Shown: positions 20,661 to 29,943 of the stretch, in pieces
How positions within the stretch are numbered: position 1 is the first letter of the stretch
How the letters are laid out: every line of letters starts with the position of its first letter
Assembly (NCBI RefSeq): GCF_018742245.1
Contig: NZ_CP036132.1
Location: forward strand, 2,909,001 to 2,973,000
Direction: 5' to 3'
Origin: Bacillus mycoides
GTDB taxonomy: Bacteria > Bacillota > Bacilli > Bacillales > Bacillaceae_G
Length of the DNA stretch: 64,000 nt
Program-made: the position numbers and the translations under genes
The notes under the pieces: generated by a model
The model's input: only the letters and a program-made list of their open reading frames with translations
Told to the model about the DNA's origin: nothing
The model's database searches: none

Positions 20661-21642
20661 ATCTACAAATTAACAATGAAGACAATCTTTCTCCTCTTAT
20701 TTTATAAACTTTCAAATGTTCCTCTAATCCACTCTCATCATCTAACATATTTAACGTTTCCTTCACAAAATTCCAATTCAAACTACCGGATAACCACAAA
20801 AGTGAAGCAAGTCTTTTATAATCGATTGAAGTTAAAATATTACTAGCTTTATACCCTTCTAGAAATGCCCTAACAACTTTCGAACATACTTCATGTGACT
20901 GTATCCCTTCTGTTCGAGAATACCATTTCATTAAAAAGGCTAATCCTTCAATACGATCAACATATCCAATCGATTCAAAATCTACAATCCCTATTACAGA
21001 TTGACTTGAATCCCATATGACATTTAAAGGATTTAAATCTGTTTGTATAATAAACTCCAAATCACTTGTATGTGCGCATTCTATATGATACTTAGCGAGA
21101 TCTATATACCCCCGCAATTCCTTACATGTACCGCCCTTATTTTCTAACAGCTGTATAAACTCACCATATCCATCTAAATGAGATTTCTTTTGAAAAATCG
21201 AAATTTGAAATCTACTAGAAATATCATGTATCTTTCTCGCTTCCTTTCCAAAGACTTCTGCAATAGTTTCTGTACAATGTGTAATATGTTCTCCTTCAAT
21301 CCAAGTAGACAATACAAATCGGTATTGATCATCATTCCAATTGACAAACGTAAGTAACTCTTCCGCCCTATTCTTGTTAATTCGCATAAAAGGAATCCCA
21401 TGCTCTCGTAAATAATAAGTAAACCGTACTTGTTCTTTCAATTGTTCATTTGATAACGTCCCAAAGGCCGGATTGATTGTTCGCTTGCTATTAATAAACC
21501 GTGCGGAATATCGCTTTCCATTTACCATGATTTTATAGTGTAGATCTGTATTCCAACTATCCTTATGTAACTCTTCTTCCACTACTAATGAATGGGTTTC
21601 TTTAAAATAATTTATTAATACGTCTTTTATTATGTGTTTCAC
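20659..21642 (-). CDS. APH-type phosphotransferase
   Basis: The 327-residue kinase-fold protein has the catalytic loop IIQTDLNPLNVIW (H-x-D replaced by T-D, with the metal Asn present) and metal motif GIVDFES. The usual catalytic-loop His is Thr here, a feature seen in some CotS/HSK2-like kinases. The start is a GTG at 21642 with AAAGGAG upstream. The last residues (SLLICR) overlap a fragment that derives from the neighbouring GNAT gene, so the true C-terminus may have been replaced. The substrate is unknown. Confidence 0.8.
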   Translation of the reverse strand: MKHIIKDVLINYFKETHSLVVEEELHKDSWNTDLHYKIMVNGKRYSARFINSKRTINPAFGTLSNEQLKEQVRFTYYLREHGIPFMRINKNRAEELLTFVNWNDDQYRFVLSTWIEGEHITHCTETIAEVFGKEARKIHDISSRFQISIFQKKSHLDGYGEFIQLLENKGGTCKELRGYIDLAKYHIECAHTSDLEFIIQTDLNPLNVIWDSSQSVIGIVDFESIGYVDRIEGLAFLMKWYSRTEGIQSHEVCSKVVRAFLEGYKASNILTSIDYKRLASLLWLSGSLNWNFVKETLNMLDDESGLEEHLKVYKIRGERLSSLLICR

Positions 21643-21739
21643 CCTATTCTCCTTTCATGCAAAATTTAGAGTAAATGGGATTTATTTTACTCCCAAATAA
21701 AACTCTATTAAGGTGAGAAGTTTGTAAAGTACGCCTAAT

Positions 21740-22561
21740 TTACTCAAACGAAAAATAATACCCTACATAATTAAACACATTTGCAAACCCTACATTTTCT
21801 ACAACAGCAACAGAAGACTTGTTTAATTCCATACAATCCCAATATGGAATGATGTCATTCTCCAAACACTCTTTTACAAAACTATGAGCTATCTTTTGAG
21901 CTAATTTTCTTCCCTGATGACCTTCTATCGTTTCAATATCTATACAATGTATATTTCCAAAGACGAATCCTGAAAAACAAACACTTATGATCCTATTGTC
22001 ATAAACAATACAATAACCTATTCCTTCATTAAAAAAGCTATCCGGTGAAGACCAAAACTCTAAAATTTTTGATTGTAAAAATTCAATATTCTTCAATGAA
22101 TTTTCATAGAGGGTTTTACTGATTTTCACCACAGTATATCCTTCTTCAATTTTAGGTTCATGATTATCTTCATAGCCCCCTCTTTTTAGCGTATACACTC
22201 TTTGATTCCAACTCTTTAATTTACGATGCTGAAATATTCTTTCGATTGTTTTATTCCACTTTGAATGATTACCGATTCCTTCAAAGCAATTTAGTCCAAC
22301 CTTTCTCGCCTCAGGTTCTATTACATTATCAATAAAACTACTAATTTCATTATTAAACTTTTCATTTTCTGCACTTCCTATAAAAAAGAAGCCATCGTTA
22401 TTACCTAACCAAATAAGTCCTGAATTAGGAGAATAAATATTATCTACAAATATACGACCAGGATTAACTCCTGCAATTACAGCCTTTACTTCTAATTGTC
22501 CTTTTTCATTTACTAAACTGTTACATTTATAAAAATCATTCTTGTTTAATTCAGAAATCAT
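21740..22561 (-). CDS. GNAT_acetyltran-family acetyltransferase
   Basis: The 273-residue protein matches the GNAT_acetyltran group found in Bacillus: a variable N-terminal half (FVDNIYSPNSGLIWLGNNDG) and a C-terminal GNAT fold with HCIDIETIEGHQGRKLAQKI (acetyl-CoA loop G-H-Q-G-R-K-L) and the final IPYWDCMELNKSSVAV segment. The acceptor is unknown. AAGGCGG is eight bases before the ATG. Part of its N-terminal coding sequence is duplicated at 20618-20660. Confidence 0.8.
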   Translation of the reverse strand: MISELNKNDFYKCNSLVNEKGQLEVKAVIAGVNPGRIFVDNIYSPNSGLIWLGNNDGFFFIGSAENEKFNNEISSFIDNVIEPEARKVGLNCFEGIGNHSKWNKTIERIFQHRKLKSWNQRVYTLKRGGYEDNHEPKIEEGYTVVKISKTLYENSLKNIEFLQSKILEFWSSPDSFFNEGIGYCIVYDNRIISVCFSGFVFGNIHCIDIETIEGHQGRKLAQKIAHSFVKECLENDIIPYWDCMELNKSSVAVVENVGFANVFNYVGYYFSFE

Positions 22562-22690
22562 ACGTTACACCGCCTTCCTGAAACTATTCTATTCTAACTT
22601 TACCACTATGACAGAATATTCTCTATTCCTTTCATTTGATTTAAACCGATGCAACAAATAAATGGCTATGTAATGAAATCTATAATAAAA

Positions 22691-22727
22691 AAGAGCCAAT
22701 CCCCTATACGATAGAAGATTGACTCTT
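22691..22727 (-). terminator. Terminator of the ars operon
   Basis: AAGAGCCAATC pairs with GATTGACTCTT (one mismatch). A T-rich tract follows on the minus strand, just past arsC. Confidence 0.8.
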
Positions 22728-22731
22728 TACT

Positions 22732-23136
22732 TTATTCACCTATTTCAGAAAATCGTTTAATACGTTCTCCGATTTCATTACGAACACGTTGAAATTCAGA
22801 CCACTCTTTTCCTGCTGGATCATCGAATCCCCAGTGAACACGATTCACATGCGAAGGAGTAGATGGACACACAGCATCTGCATGACTACAAAGCGTAACG
22901 ACTAAATCAGCACTATTTAAAGTGTTTGAATCAATTATATCCGATGTTTGATTTGTTATGTCGATATTTACTTCTTTCATAGCTTTAATAGCATTTGGAT
23001 TTACTCCATGTGCTTCAATGCCTGCAGAATAGACATTCCACTTATCTCCTAAGTATTGTTTGCCAAAGGCTTCTGCCATTTGACTTCGGCACGAATTTCC
23101 TGTGCATAAAAAGTAGATTGTTTTTTTGTTTTCCAT
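22732..23136 (-). CDS. arsC: Arsenate reductase, thioredoxin-coupled
   Basis: The start at 23136 (MENKKTIYF) follows AAGGCGG; longer in-frame starts overlap acr3. The 134-residue protein is a low-molecular-weight phosphatase fold ArsC with P-loop C11-TGNSCRS and the redox pair Cys83 and Cys90 ([13 protein letters not shown]). These are the three Cys of the S. aureus/B. subtilis class that reduces arsenate to arsenite using thioredoxin. Arsenite is then exported by Acr3. It is the last gene of arsR-arsI-acr3-arsC, 25 bases after acr3. Confidence 0.96.
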   Translation of the reverse strand: MENKKTIYFLCTGNSCRSQMAEAFGKQYLGDKWNVYSAGIEAHGVNPNAIKAMKEVNIDITNQTSDIIDSNTLNSADLVVTLCSHADAVCPSTPSHVNRVHWGFDDPAGKEWSEFQRVRNEIGERIKRFSEIGE

Positions 23137-23161
23137 GTTGTTTTCCGCCTTTATTTTTAAA

Positions 23162-24202
23162 TTAGACTGGTTGATCATTAAAATATTTACGTTTAAACCA
23201 AAAAGCAACATTTACAAGTGCAATCATTACAGGTACTTCAACTAACGGTCCGATAACAGCTGCAAATGCTGCGCCTGAGTGAATACCAAAAACACCAACT
23301 GCTACAGCAATTGCTAACTCAAAGTTGTTGCTACCTGCTGTAAATGCTAACGTTGTAGTCACCGAATAATTTGCACCAATTTTTCTTCCCATAAAGAAAG
23401 AAACAAAGAACATCACAATAAAATAGATTAATAACGGAATCGCTATTCTTACTACATCAAATGGTACGCTAACAATCATTTCTCCTTTTAAAGAGAACAT
23501 GATGATAATCGTAAAAAGTAATGCAATTAATGTAAGTGGACTAATCTTAGGTATAAACACCTTTTCATACCACTGTCTTCCTTTTAGTTTCACTAATACG
23601 AATCGTGTCAACATACCGGCTATAAAAGGAATTCCCAAATAGATAAATACTGATTTCGCTACTTCTACCATTGTAATATCTACAATAGCCCCTTCAATTC
23701 CTAACCACTCTGGGATTACTGTTACAAACACGTATGCATAAACTGAGAAGAATAACATTTGGAATACTGAATTAAAAGCAACTAAACCTGCTGCATATTC
23801 TTTATCACCATCAGCTAGATCGTTCCACACAATTACCATTGCAATACAACGTGCTAAACCAATCATAATGAGACCGACCATGTATTCTGGCTTATCAGGA
23901 AGAAAAATAATTGCTAAAACAAACATAAGTACAGGCCCAATAATCCAGTTTTGTACTAAAGATAGAACCAACACTTTTACATCTTTAAATACCCGGCCCA
24001 TTTCCTCATAGCGAACCTTCGCCAACGGTGGATACATCATTAAAATCAAACCAACAGCAAGTGGGACAGACGTCGTTCCAACTTGTAATGTATTAAGTCC
24101 GTCTACTACACTAGGAAACACAAATCCTAAACCAATTCCAACAGCCATAGCTAGAAAAATCCATAATGTTAAATATCGATCTAGAAAAGATAAACGTTTC
24201 AT
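23162..24202 (-). CDS. acr3: Arsenite efflux permease, ACR3 family
   Basis: The start at 24202 ([11 protein letters not shown]) is placed behind AGGAGATGG; the four-codon longer form would overlap that site. The 346-residue protein has about ten membrane segments in the bile-acid/arsenite symporter (BART) fold. The conserved Cys ([19 protein letters not shown]) is the essential residue of Acr3 proteins, and IAVAVGVFG near the end is also typical. It exports As(III). Its length equals that of B. subtilis ArsB (YqcL). It lies between arsI and arsC, closely spaced on both sides. Confidence 0.96.
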   Translation of the reverse strand: MKRLSFLDRYLTLWIFLAMAVGIGLGFVFPSVVDGLNTLQVGTTSVPLAVGLILMMYPPLAKVRYEEMGRVFKDVKVLVLSLVQNWIIGPVLMFVLAIIFLPDKPEYMVGLIMIGLARCIAMVIVWNDLADGDKEYAAGLVAFNSVFQMLFFSVYAYVFVTVIPEWLGIEGAIVDITMVEVAKSVFIYLGIPFIAGMLTRFVLVKLKGRQWYEKVFIPKISPLTLIALLFTIIIMFSLKGEMIVSVPFDVVRIAIPLLIYFIVMFFVSFFMGRKIGANYSVTTTLAFTAGSNNFELAIAVAVGVFGIHSGAAFAAVIGPLVEVPVMIALVNVAFWFKRKYFNDQPV

Positions 24203-24220
24203 TTTATTTTCCATCTCCTA

Positions 24221-24658
24221 TTAACAACAAGAATTTTTATCTACTACGTTAGAAGTCGTGCAACAAGATGGATCTTCAATTTTATGAACATCACTATCTG
24301 CTTTTGTATAAAAGAACTCCCACTCGTTACCATCAGGATCCGTTACCCAAAACTTATCTTGAACCGCATAACAACAAGTAGTATCCATCTCATCACGTGC
24401 AAAGAAACCTTCTTTTTCTAATCTTTCTTTATGAAATGTAATTTCTTCAGCTGTCTCTACTTGGAAACCAAAATGATTTACCTGATTTCCCTTCACTTCA
24501 TCTCGTACATTCAGTGTAAAATTAAGCCCTGGGTTTTCTAATAAAAATTTTGCATAATCCATTTTCACCTTAACTGGTGACACACCAAATAACTTTTCAT
24601 AAAATTCAATAGACTTCTCTAAATCCGTAACATTTATACCAACGTGAACATATTTCAT
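24221..24658 (-). CDS. arsI: ArsI/CadI-family vicinal-oxygen-chelate protein (organoarsenical lyase candidate)
   Basis: This is a 145-residue VOC-fold protein. Candidate metal ligands are His5, His62 and a Glu in GNEWEFF (about 112-114). The vicinal Cys95-Cys96 (TTCCYAV) that binds As(III) in ArsI C-As lyases is present, and a second Cys-rich tail (DPSCC...NSCC) may bind metalloid. ArsI cleaves the carbon-arsenic bond of trivalent organoarsenicals. It matches the position and size of B. subtilis YqcK in the skin ars operon. The gene follows arsR after 60 bases that include an extra operator-like repeat. Confidence 0.9.
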   Translation of the reverse strand: MKYVHVGINVTDLEKSIEFYEKLFGVSPVKVKMDYAKFLLENPGLNFTLNVRDEVKGNQVNHFGFQVETAEEITFHKERLEKEGFFARDEMDTTCCYAVQDKFWVTDPDGNEWEFFYTKADSDVHKIEDPSCCTTSNVVDKNSCC

Positions 24659-24683
24659 AGCTTCTTCCTCCTCTTTACATGTT

Positions 24684-24707
24684 ATTAATCAAGTTTTTTT
24701 GATTAAT
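24684..24707. promoter_or_regulatory. ArsR-type operator between arsR and arsI
   Basis: ATTAATCAA at 24684-24692 and TTGATTAAT at 24699-24707 are perfect inverted arms around a six-base spacer. The same ATCAA-N6-TTGAT core recurs in the arsR promoter region, so ArsR probably also binds inside the operon. Confidence 0.65.
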
Positions 24708-24718
24708 AGGGCAAAATT

Positions 24719-25030
24719 TTAACAACAGCTCCCTTTTCCTGTTTTTCTAAAGATACAGCACAATTCTTCTGATAATAAATTATTAACTTCCGCATCATTT
24801 AAATCATAATAACTCCACGTACCTTTTGTTTCTTTTACAATTAAACCTGCATCTAACAGGATTTTTAAATGATATGACAACTTAGATTGTGTCATTTCGA
24901 AAACCTCTGTTAAATCACACACACAAGTCTGGCCGCGCTGGCAAAGTTCATACATAATCTCTAAACGCTTCTGATCAGCTAACGCTTTAAACTTTTTCTC
25001 ATACAACCGAAAATCTTGTGCCACTATCAT
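24719..25030 (-). CDS. arsR: ArsR-family arsenite-responsive repressor
   Basis: The 103-residue winged-helix ArsR/SmtB protein has a metal site near the recognition helix (QTCVCDLTEVFEMTQSKLSYHL, the CVCDL motif of As(III) sensors). Additional Cys pairs lie at ELCCIFRK and at the C-terminus (GSCC). The DNA-reading helix is SKLSYHLKILLDAG. It heads the ars operon and should repress it until As(III) or Sb(III) binds. Two operator-like repeats lie upstream and one downstream of it. Confidence 0.95.
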   Translation of the reverse strand: MIVAQDFRLYEKKFKALADQKRLEIMYELCQRGQTCVCDLTEVFEMTQSKLSYHLKILLDAGLIVKETKGTWSYYDLNDAEVNNLLSEELCCIFRKTGKGSCC

Positions 25031-25042
25031 TCACTCTCCCTT

Positions 25043-25121
25043 CATCAAGTTTTTTTGATGTTTATAGTATATACGCTGGTTAAGTCTTTATGCAACTAAT
25101 TAATCAATTTTTCTTGATTAA
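25043..25121 (-). promoter_or_regulatory. ars promoter with two ArsR operator candidates
   Basis: CATCAA-N6-TTGATG (25043-25060) and TTAATCAA-N6-TTGATTAA (25100-25121) flank an AT-rich -10-like TATACTATAA. Together with the repeat at 24684 this makes three copies of ATCAA-N6-TTGAT. Confidence 0.7.
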
Positions 25122-25146
25122 CATTACACTTTCCTCAAAAAAGAAA

Positions 25147-25170
25147 AAGGAGTGGTCAAATCCACTCCTT
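25147..25170 (-). terminator. Terminator of the M20 amidohydrolase gene
   Basis: AAGGAGTGG pairs perfectly with CCACTCCTT. TTTTTCTTTTTT follows on the minus strand. Confidence 0.9.
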
Positions 25171-25181
25171 CTCACCTACCC

Positions 25182-26381
25182 CTAATTCCTCTGCACCTCT
25201 CTAAACTCCTCCTTCACCTTCTCTAACAACCCTTCTTCCGTAATTAATCGATACGCTGTATTTGCTAGTGCTTTTGCGGATGTAATTAACGCTTTGTCTC
25301 CTAGTTCTGAACGAGCTGCTTCTCTAAATTCATTCGTATGCGCAATTAAATCGTCTGGACCAATTTTAATGTACGGATGAATTGTCGGTACGACTTGGCT
25401 TACGTTTCCTGCGTCAGTTGAACCAATGCCGATTCTTTCTTTACGATTTACGTCTTCACCTTGTAATTCTAGTTCTTCGGCTACGACGTCATTAAATGTT
25501 TTTGTTACGAGCAATTCATCGATTTCATTTTGGAATTGATGAATTTTCACTTTCGTACCAGTTGCTAACGCTGCCCCCTGTGCAATATTTCTTACTTTTT
25601 CTGTTACTTCCGCACATCTTTTTCTCGTTGCTGCGCGGATGAAGAACCTTGCTGCAGCGTAGTCTGGAATAATATTAGGCGCTTTTCCGCCTTCTGTAAT
25701 GACCCCATGAATTTTCACATCTGATGGGAGTTGTTGGCGAAGTGCATTAATACTGTTATACAGCTGAATAATCGCATCTAATGCGTTTATTCCTTCTTCT
25801 GGTGACGCTGCTGCGTGAGCTGTTTTTCCGTAAAAATGAAAATCAAGTGGATCAACTGCTAGTGACGGACTCGTTGTCGCTGTTTTTCCGCTCGGATGAA
25901 TCATAAGCGCCGCATCAATGTTTTTAAATAAACCTGCCTTTACATAACTCGCTTTCGCGCTACCGTTTTGCCCTCCTTCTTCAGCTGGTGTCCCAAACAC
26001 GACAACTTCTCCGCCGATTTCTTCCAGTATTTCTGATAATGCGATCGCTGCCGCAACGCTAATTGTGCCAATTAAATTATGACCACACGCATGACCGAGT
26101 CCTGGCAAAGCATCATACTCCGCTAAAAATGCAATTACTGGTCCTTGTTTCCCTGAACTTTTCCGCGCGATAAATCCTGTTTCATGACCAGCTATATTAT
26201 GTTGCAATTGAAATCCTGCACTACCTAGCAATAAACTTAACGTTCTTGATGCATAAAATTCTTGGTTACCAATCTCCGGATTCGCATGAATATCATGACT
26301 TGTTCCTATGTACTTTTCCTTATTTCTTTCTATACTCTCTTCAATTGTTTTTCTTTGTGACGTTACTCCTGTCGCTCCCAT
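25182..26381 (-). CDS. M20-family amidohydrolase under SAM-riboswitch control
   Basis: The 399-residue M20D-type metallohydrolase has metal ligands in HANPEIG, CGHNL and PAEEGG, and a lid domain from about residue 180 to 290 (HFYGKTAHAAASPEEGINALDAI). These enzymes remove acyl or aminoacyl groups from amides. AAGGGGGAAG precedes the ATG. Its leader is an S-box (SAM-I) riboswitch, so it is induced when SAM is low. The substrate is therefore probably an N-acylated or conjugated methionine/cysteine-type compound recycled for sulfur; this last point is inference from regulation. Confidence 0.92.
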   Translation of the reverse strand: MGATGVTSQRKTIEESIERNKEKYIGTSHDIHANPEIGNQEFYASRTLSLLLGSAGFQLQHNIAGHETGFIARKSSGKQGPVIAFLAEYDALPGLGHACGHNLIGTISVAAAIALSEILEEIGGEVVVFGTPAEEGGQNGSAKASYVKAGLFKNIDAALMIHPSGKTATTSPSLAVDPLDFHFYGKTAHAAASPEEGINALDAIIQLYNSINALRQQLPSDVKIHGVITEGGKAPNIIPDYAAARFFIRAATRKRCAEVTEKVRNIAQGAALATGTKVKIHQFQNEIDELLVTKTFNDVVAEELELQGEDVNRKERIGIGSTDAGNVSQVVPTIHPYIKIGPDDLIAHTNEFREAARSELGDKALITSAKALANTAYRLITEEGLLEKVKEEFREVQRN

Positions 26382-26402
26382 TTTTCTTCCCCCTTTATTT
26401 TT

Positions 26403-26441
26403 ACGTAAAAAAGCCTCTTTCTAAAAGATAGAAAGAGGCTT
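26403..26441 (-). terminator. Expression-platform terminator of the SAM riboswitch
   Basis: AAGCCTCTTTCT (26411-26422) pairs with AGAAAGAGGCTT (26430-26441). T6 follows on the minus strand, before the ribosome site of the M20 gene. Confidence 0.9.
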
Positions 26442-26470
26442 TGGCATATACAGTCAAAATGAGCTTCTTT

Positions 26471-26568
26471 CTTATCTTTCAAGTTACCTTGCTGGAATTG
26501 GCACAGTATTCATAAAGAATCCGCTGCCGAGGTGTCATAGGGCCAGTCCCTCAACCTCTCGTGATAAG
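26471..26568 (-). ncRNA. SAM-I (S-box) riboswitch aptamer
   Basis: The minus strand begins CTTATCACGAGAGG, continues with GAGGGACTGGCCCTATGA, then CCCGGCAGC-like and GTGCCAATTCCAGCAAGG, and closes with GATAAG. These are the conserved P1, kink-turn, P3 and P4 parts of the S-box. P1 arms are at 26561-26568 and 26471-26476. With the terminator at 26403-26441 it should switch transcription off when SAM is bound. Confidence 0.96.
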
Positions 26569-26645
26569 AATTTTCATAAAATTATATTAAATTATTTTTA
26601 TTCTAAGTTTATTCCAAGTAAAAGTCAAGGAATTCCTATCCGAAT

Positions 26646-28925
26646 TTACCGAATATCTAAAAATCCTTTTAATACACCAATTGTTTCAGGTGCTTGCATC
26701 CTTGCACATATGTACGGAAATTCCGTACTACCTTCAAACATCATTTGAGATGTGAGCGGTGCCCCCGCCCAAAAGATTTCATCATCAATTACTATAAACG
26801 GGAATGCTTTATTTTGCCTTTGTAACTTTATATTTTTCAATGGAACTGGTCCATCACTATACACCGTTATTTGCGCATTTGTACGCATTAACGCTTGCCA
26901 TACTCGTTTATCTACTTGCCTTGTACTTGGAAGGGAAATGATAATTTTTCGTTTTGCCGCTAAAATATCTTTTAATAGCCCTTTCGGCTCTTCAAGATTC
27001 ATTTCCATAAACCAACGTAATCGTTTCGAGATTTTTCGCTCCCACACTTGTCTTGATGTCGTCCGATCATACACATCTCCGTGACGTTCTATATGAGCGG
27101 TTAATTGCGATAACGCTTGTTTTCTCGACAGATTTTTACGCATGTAGTGGCAATCTGATAATTGAATGAACTTTCCTCTCGCTCTCGTTACTGCTACATT
27201 GACAAGACGATGGTTTTTATGATCAAAGAATAACACGCCAGGACGTTCTTGTGGGTAACTATCAACCGTATCAAAGATCATCATATCTCTTTCGGACCCT
27301 TGAAACTTATGAACTGTCGCCGCTAAAACTGGTATGTGTTGATATTTAGTTTTCTGCAACATTTCTCTAATACACGTTGATAAAAAGCGGGACTGCGCCC
27401 TGTAAGGTGTAACTACACCGATAGATTGAACACCGTCTAACAGTCCAATTAAAATCATTTGCATCGCTACTAAACCAGACATAATATTAAAACGCGAACC
27501 TGAAGCAGCGTCTTTTAAAGAAAATGCCCCCATTAAGCTCGTATCAAATAAAACACTCGCTTCATTTGCGAACGGTTGTAGCTGTGCAAGCTCCTTACGT
27601 TCTGAAACAGACGGATGGTCATACACTCTATTTTTATAAATAAATGAGTTTGTAAACTTCGATATATCCGCATGCATACGTCTTTGCTCCTGTAGCATAA
27701 AAAGATTGGGATGTGCTTCTGATTTATTTACAGAATCAACAATCCCTGCATGATAAAACATATCTTCGCCGAGCCACTTTCGAACAAGTTCATGATTCGC
27801 CATCGCAATAGGAGGCAATTGTAAAAAGTCGCCACAAACGACAATACGTTTTCCAAGAGAAGCAGCTAATGCAATTTGCGGAACATATGCCATACTTACT
27901 TCATCTACGACAACTAAATCAAATGTACGCTCATAAATAAGTGAATCAATGGCACATTTTGATAGCGTTGCACCGATTACTTGCGCATTTTCAATATATT
28001 CTTTTTCTACTTCTTTAATTTTCGCTTTTTGCTTTCGAAGATCACTTTCAATCTCTTGTATACGCTTCTTATCAGCAGAAGTCGCTTTATATGATAAAAT
28101 CTTTTCACGAAGATCTTGTCGTGTCTCTTCTAAATAGAGTCTTTCTTCTCCCCAAGATCCGTTCGTCGTTTCAACTAACTTCGATGTAAGTAACGTTTCA
28201 TGATTTCGTATATGTTCATGTTGGCTAAAACCGTAACGAACGATTTCACCAGGTGTCCATTTCTTTTTCTTCTCAATTTGCTTCGTTACTTCGCTCATTA
28301 ATACGTCAACTGCCGCGTTACTGTGAGCTAACACAAGTACCGATTTTCCTTTTTGATAATGAGCCGAAATAATACGTGATAAATTGTACGACTTCCCTGT
28401 TCCAGGCGGTCCCCACACATACGTTGTCGGATTGTAAAAAGAGCGATACGCCAATTCATTTTTCGTATTTTTCATCTTTTCAAGGTGTTTCGGACTGCTC
28501 GTCCCATCAACAAGACGCTTTATACGATTACGTTTCAGCTTATCTTTATGTGCTTCTTTCAATCTCTCTTGCAACTGTTCTAACAATTGCCACGGTTCAC
28601 TGTATAAAACGGCTTCTCGTATTTCGCCTTGTATATAATCATTTAACTTCAATTCGATTTCTAATCCATGTACAGATAATACTTCCCCCGTCGCTTCCTC
28701 ACCATCGAACTCAATTCGAATTGGTGAACCTTCAGGTAAACTTACTTCCGATATAAGCTGAAATACGTATACTGTACTTTCATAATCTGTATATAAAAAA
28801 CGACCGTTAATGATAGAGATTTTACTACCACCTATCGTTTTCCAATGTTTAATTTCATATGCTAATGCATAATGCCACTCTTTCATTGTTTCCGATAATG
28901 AAGGAGTTTGAGTAGTTGTATTCAT
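26646..28925 (-). CDS. SF1 (UPF1/DNA2-like) helicase with C-terminal PLD-like domain
   Basis: The start at 28925 follows AAGGAGATTATACT, giving 759 residues. Helicase motifs in order: Walker A GPPGTGKSYN, Walker B VVVDEVSM, GDFLQLPP (motif III), QRRMH (IV), VVTPYRAQ (V-like), HKFQGSERDMM and NVAVTRARG (VI). An accessory domain precedes the first motif. The last 130 residues (IISLPSTRQVDKRVWQALM, then VIDDEIFWAGAPL) resemble the degenerate phospholipase-D-type region found on some Bacillus SF1 helicases. It is likely a DNA/RNA helicase. No nuclease partner is adjacent, so there is no direct sign of a defence operon. Confidence 0.85.
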   Translation of the reverse strand: MNTTTQTPSLSETMKEWHYALAYEIKHWKTIGGSKISIINGRFLYTDYESTVYVFQLISEVSLPEGSPIRIEFDGEEATGEVLSVHGLEIELKLNDYIQGEIREAVLYSEPWQLLEQLQERLKEAHKDKLKRNRIKRLVDGTSSPKHLEKMKNTKNELAYRSFYNPTTYVWGPPGTGKSYNLSRIISAHYQKGKSVLVLAHSNAAVDVLMSEVTKQIEKKKKWTPGEIVRYGFSQHEHIRNHETLLTSKLVETTNGSWGEERLYLEETRQDLREKILSYKATSADKKRIQEIESDLRKQKAKIKEVEKEYIENAQVIGATLSKCAIDSLIYERTFDLVVVDEVSMAYVPQIALAASLGKRIVVCGDFLQLPPIAMANHELVRKWLGEDMFYHAGIVDSVNKSEAHPNLFMLQEQRRMHADISKFTNSFIYKNRVYDHPSVSERKELAQLQPFANEASVLFDTSLMGAFSLKDAASGSRFNIMSGLVAMQMILIGLLDGVQSIGVVTPYRAQSRFLSTCIREMLQKTKYQHIPVLAATVHKFQGSERDMMIFDTVDSYPQERPGVLFFDHKNHRLVNVAVTRARGKFIQLSDCHYMRKNLSRKQALSQLTAHIERHGDVYDRTTSRQVWERKISKRLRWFMEMNLEEPKGLLKDILAAKRKIIISLPSTRQVDKRVWQALMRTNAQITVYSDGPVPLKNIKLQRQNKAFPFIVIDDEIFWAGAPLTSQMMFEGSTEFPYICARMQAPETIGVLKGFLDIR

Positions 28926-29066
28926 AGTATAATCTCCTTCCTTCTCCCCAAACATACTTTCTCACTATACCATATAATACGCTAAAATTTGTAAGGTTTT
29001 TATCTTGCTTATTTTCTTAATTTTCAATAATATATTGTATATAATTTTCAGAAAGAAGGAGTGCAC

Positions 29067-29459
29067 ATGCCAGTTAGAAGAATCGAACACGTCGGACTTA
29101 TGGTCACAAATTTAGAAACATCTATTTCATTTTATGAAAAAGTAGTTGGCTTACAACTTATTAAGCGCATGGGACATCCAAACCCAAACTTAAAGCTCGC
29201 ATTTTTAGGCGTAGAAGAATCAAAAGAAACGATACTTGAACTAATTGAAGGTTACAACGCTTCCCTTCCGGCAGAAGGAAAAGTACATCACATTTGCTTT
29301 AAAGTGGATTCATTAGAGGATGAAATCAAAAGAATACAGAAACATGGAGTAACATTTCTACTAGGAGAAGAAATCGAAACATTACCAGATGGAACACGTT
29401 ACATATTCTTCGCTGGTCCTGATGGAGAGTGGATTGAGTTTTTTGAGACGGAGAGATAG
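29067..29459 (+). CDS. VOC-family (glyoxalase-like) protein
   Basis: The 130-residue protein starts at the ATG at 29067 (AAGGAG five bases upstream). It is one vicinal-oxygen-chelate domain: RIEHVGLMVTNLETSISFYE at the start with a candidate ligand His, EETILELIEGY in the middle, HHICFKVDSLEDEI, and the last ligand region GPDGEWIEFFE. The His/Glu/His/Glu pattern fits a lactoylglutathione-lyase or dioxygenase-like metalloenzyme, but the substrate cannot be told. Monocistronic with its own terminator. Confidence 0.88.
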   Translation: MPVRRIEHVGLMVTNLETSISFYEKVVGLQLIKRMGHPNPNLKLAFLGVEESKETILELIEGYNASLPAEGKVHHICFKVDSLEDEIKRIQKHGVTFLLGEEIETLPDGTRYIFFAGPDGEWIEFFETER

Positions 29460-29460
29460 A

Positions 29461-29487
29461 AAAAGGAGCTGGAATTCCGGCCCCTTT
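29461..29487 (+). terminator. Terminator of the VOC gene
   Basis: AAAAGG-GCTGG pairs with CCGGC-CCTTTT around AATT. T7 follows. Confidence 0.85.
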
Positions 29488-29595
29488 TTTTCGCAAGTGC
29501 ATCAACGATTTGAACACCATTAACAATTAAACATACCTTCAACCTGAAAATTCACCCAGATTAAGAAACAATCATTTTGTTAGGGGTAGAAACTG

Positions 29596-29916
29596 ATGAA
29601 TACAGTCTATATTATAGTTTTTTGGATACTTATACTATTTCCAATCCTTTATATAATCAAGATAAAGCATTGGAATATAAAAGTAGCTGCCGTATTTGTT
29701 GGAAGAATCCTATTAAGTATTATCTTTTTCATAAACGGAATGGTTTTAGGACTGCAACGAAATTGGGTAGAGCCTCCCTATGAAAAAGAATGGGATTTCT
29801 TTATAAAGTCTTTACTAAACGGGAAAACTGATGCACTTATACACTTGTTACTTCTAATTATTATTATCACTTTCGACTTACTAATTATATTTTATTATAA
29901 AAATAAAAAGAAATAG
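29596..29916 (+). CDS. Small membrane protein, 106 residues
   Basis: GGGG lies nine bases before the ATG. Three hydrophobic segments (about 3-22, 30-52, 80-99) flank a short polar loop with WVEPPYEKEWDFF, and the C-terminus is Lys-rich and so probably cytoplasmic. I do not recognise a family. It ends in a hairpin terminator and stands immediately left of the IS231-rich island. Confidence 0.6.
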   Translation: MNTVYIIVFWILILFPILYIIKIKHWNIKVAAVFVGRILLSIIFFINGMVLGLQRNWVEPPYEKEWDFFIKSLLNGKTDALIHLLLLIIIITFDLLIIFYYKNKKK

Positions 29917-29938
29917 GGTGTTTCCCCTATTTCTTTTC
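29909..29938 (+). terminator. Terminator of the small membrane protein gene
   Basis: AGAAATAGGG pairs with CCCTATTTCT, then TTTCTT. Confidence 0.8.
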
Positions 29939-29943
29939 TTACT

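Noticed and set aside
26646..28925. Helicase as part of an anti-phage defence operon
   Set aside because: No nuclease, methylase or effector gene is adjacent; neighbours are an M20 hydrolase and a VOC protein.
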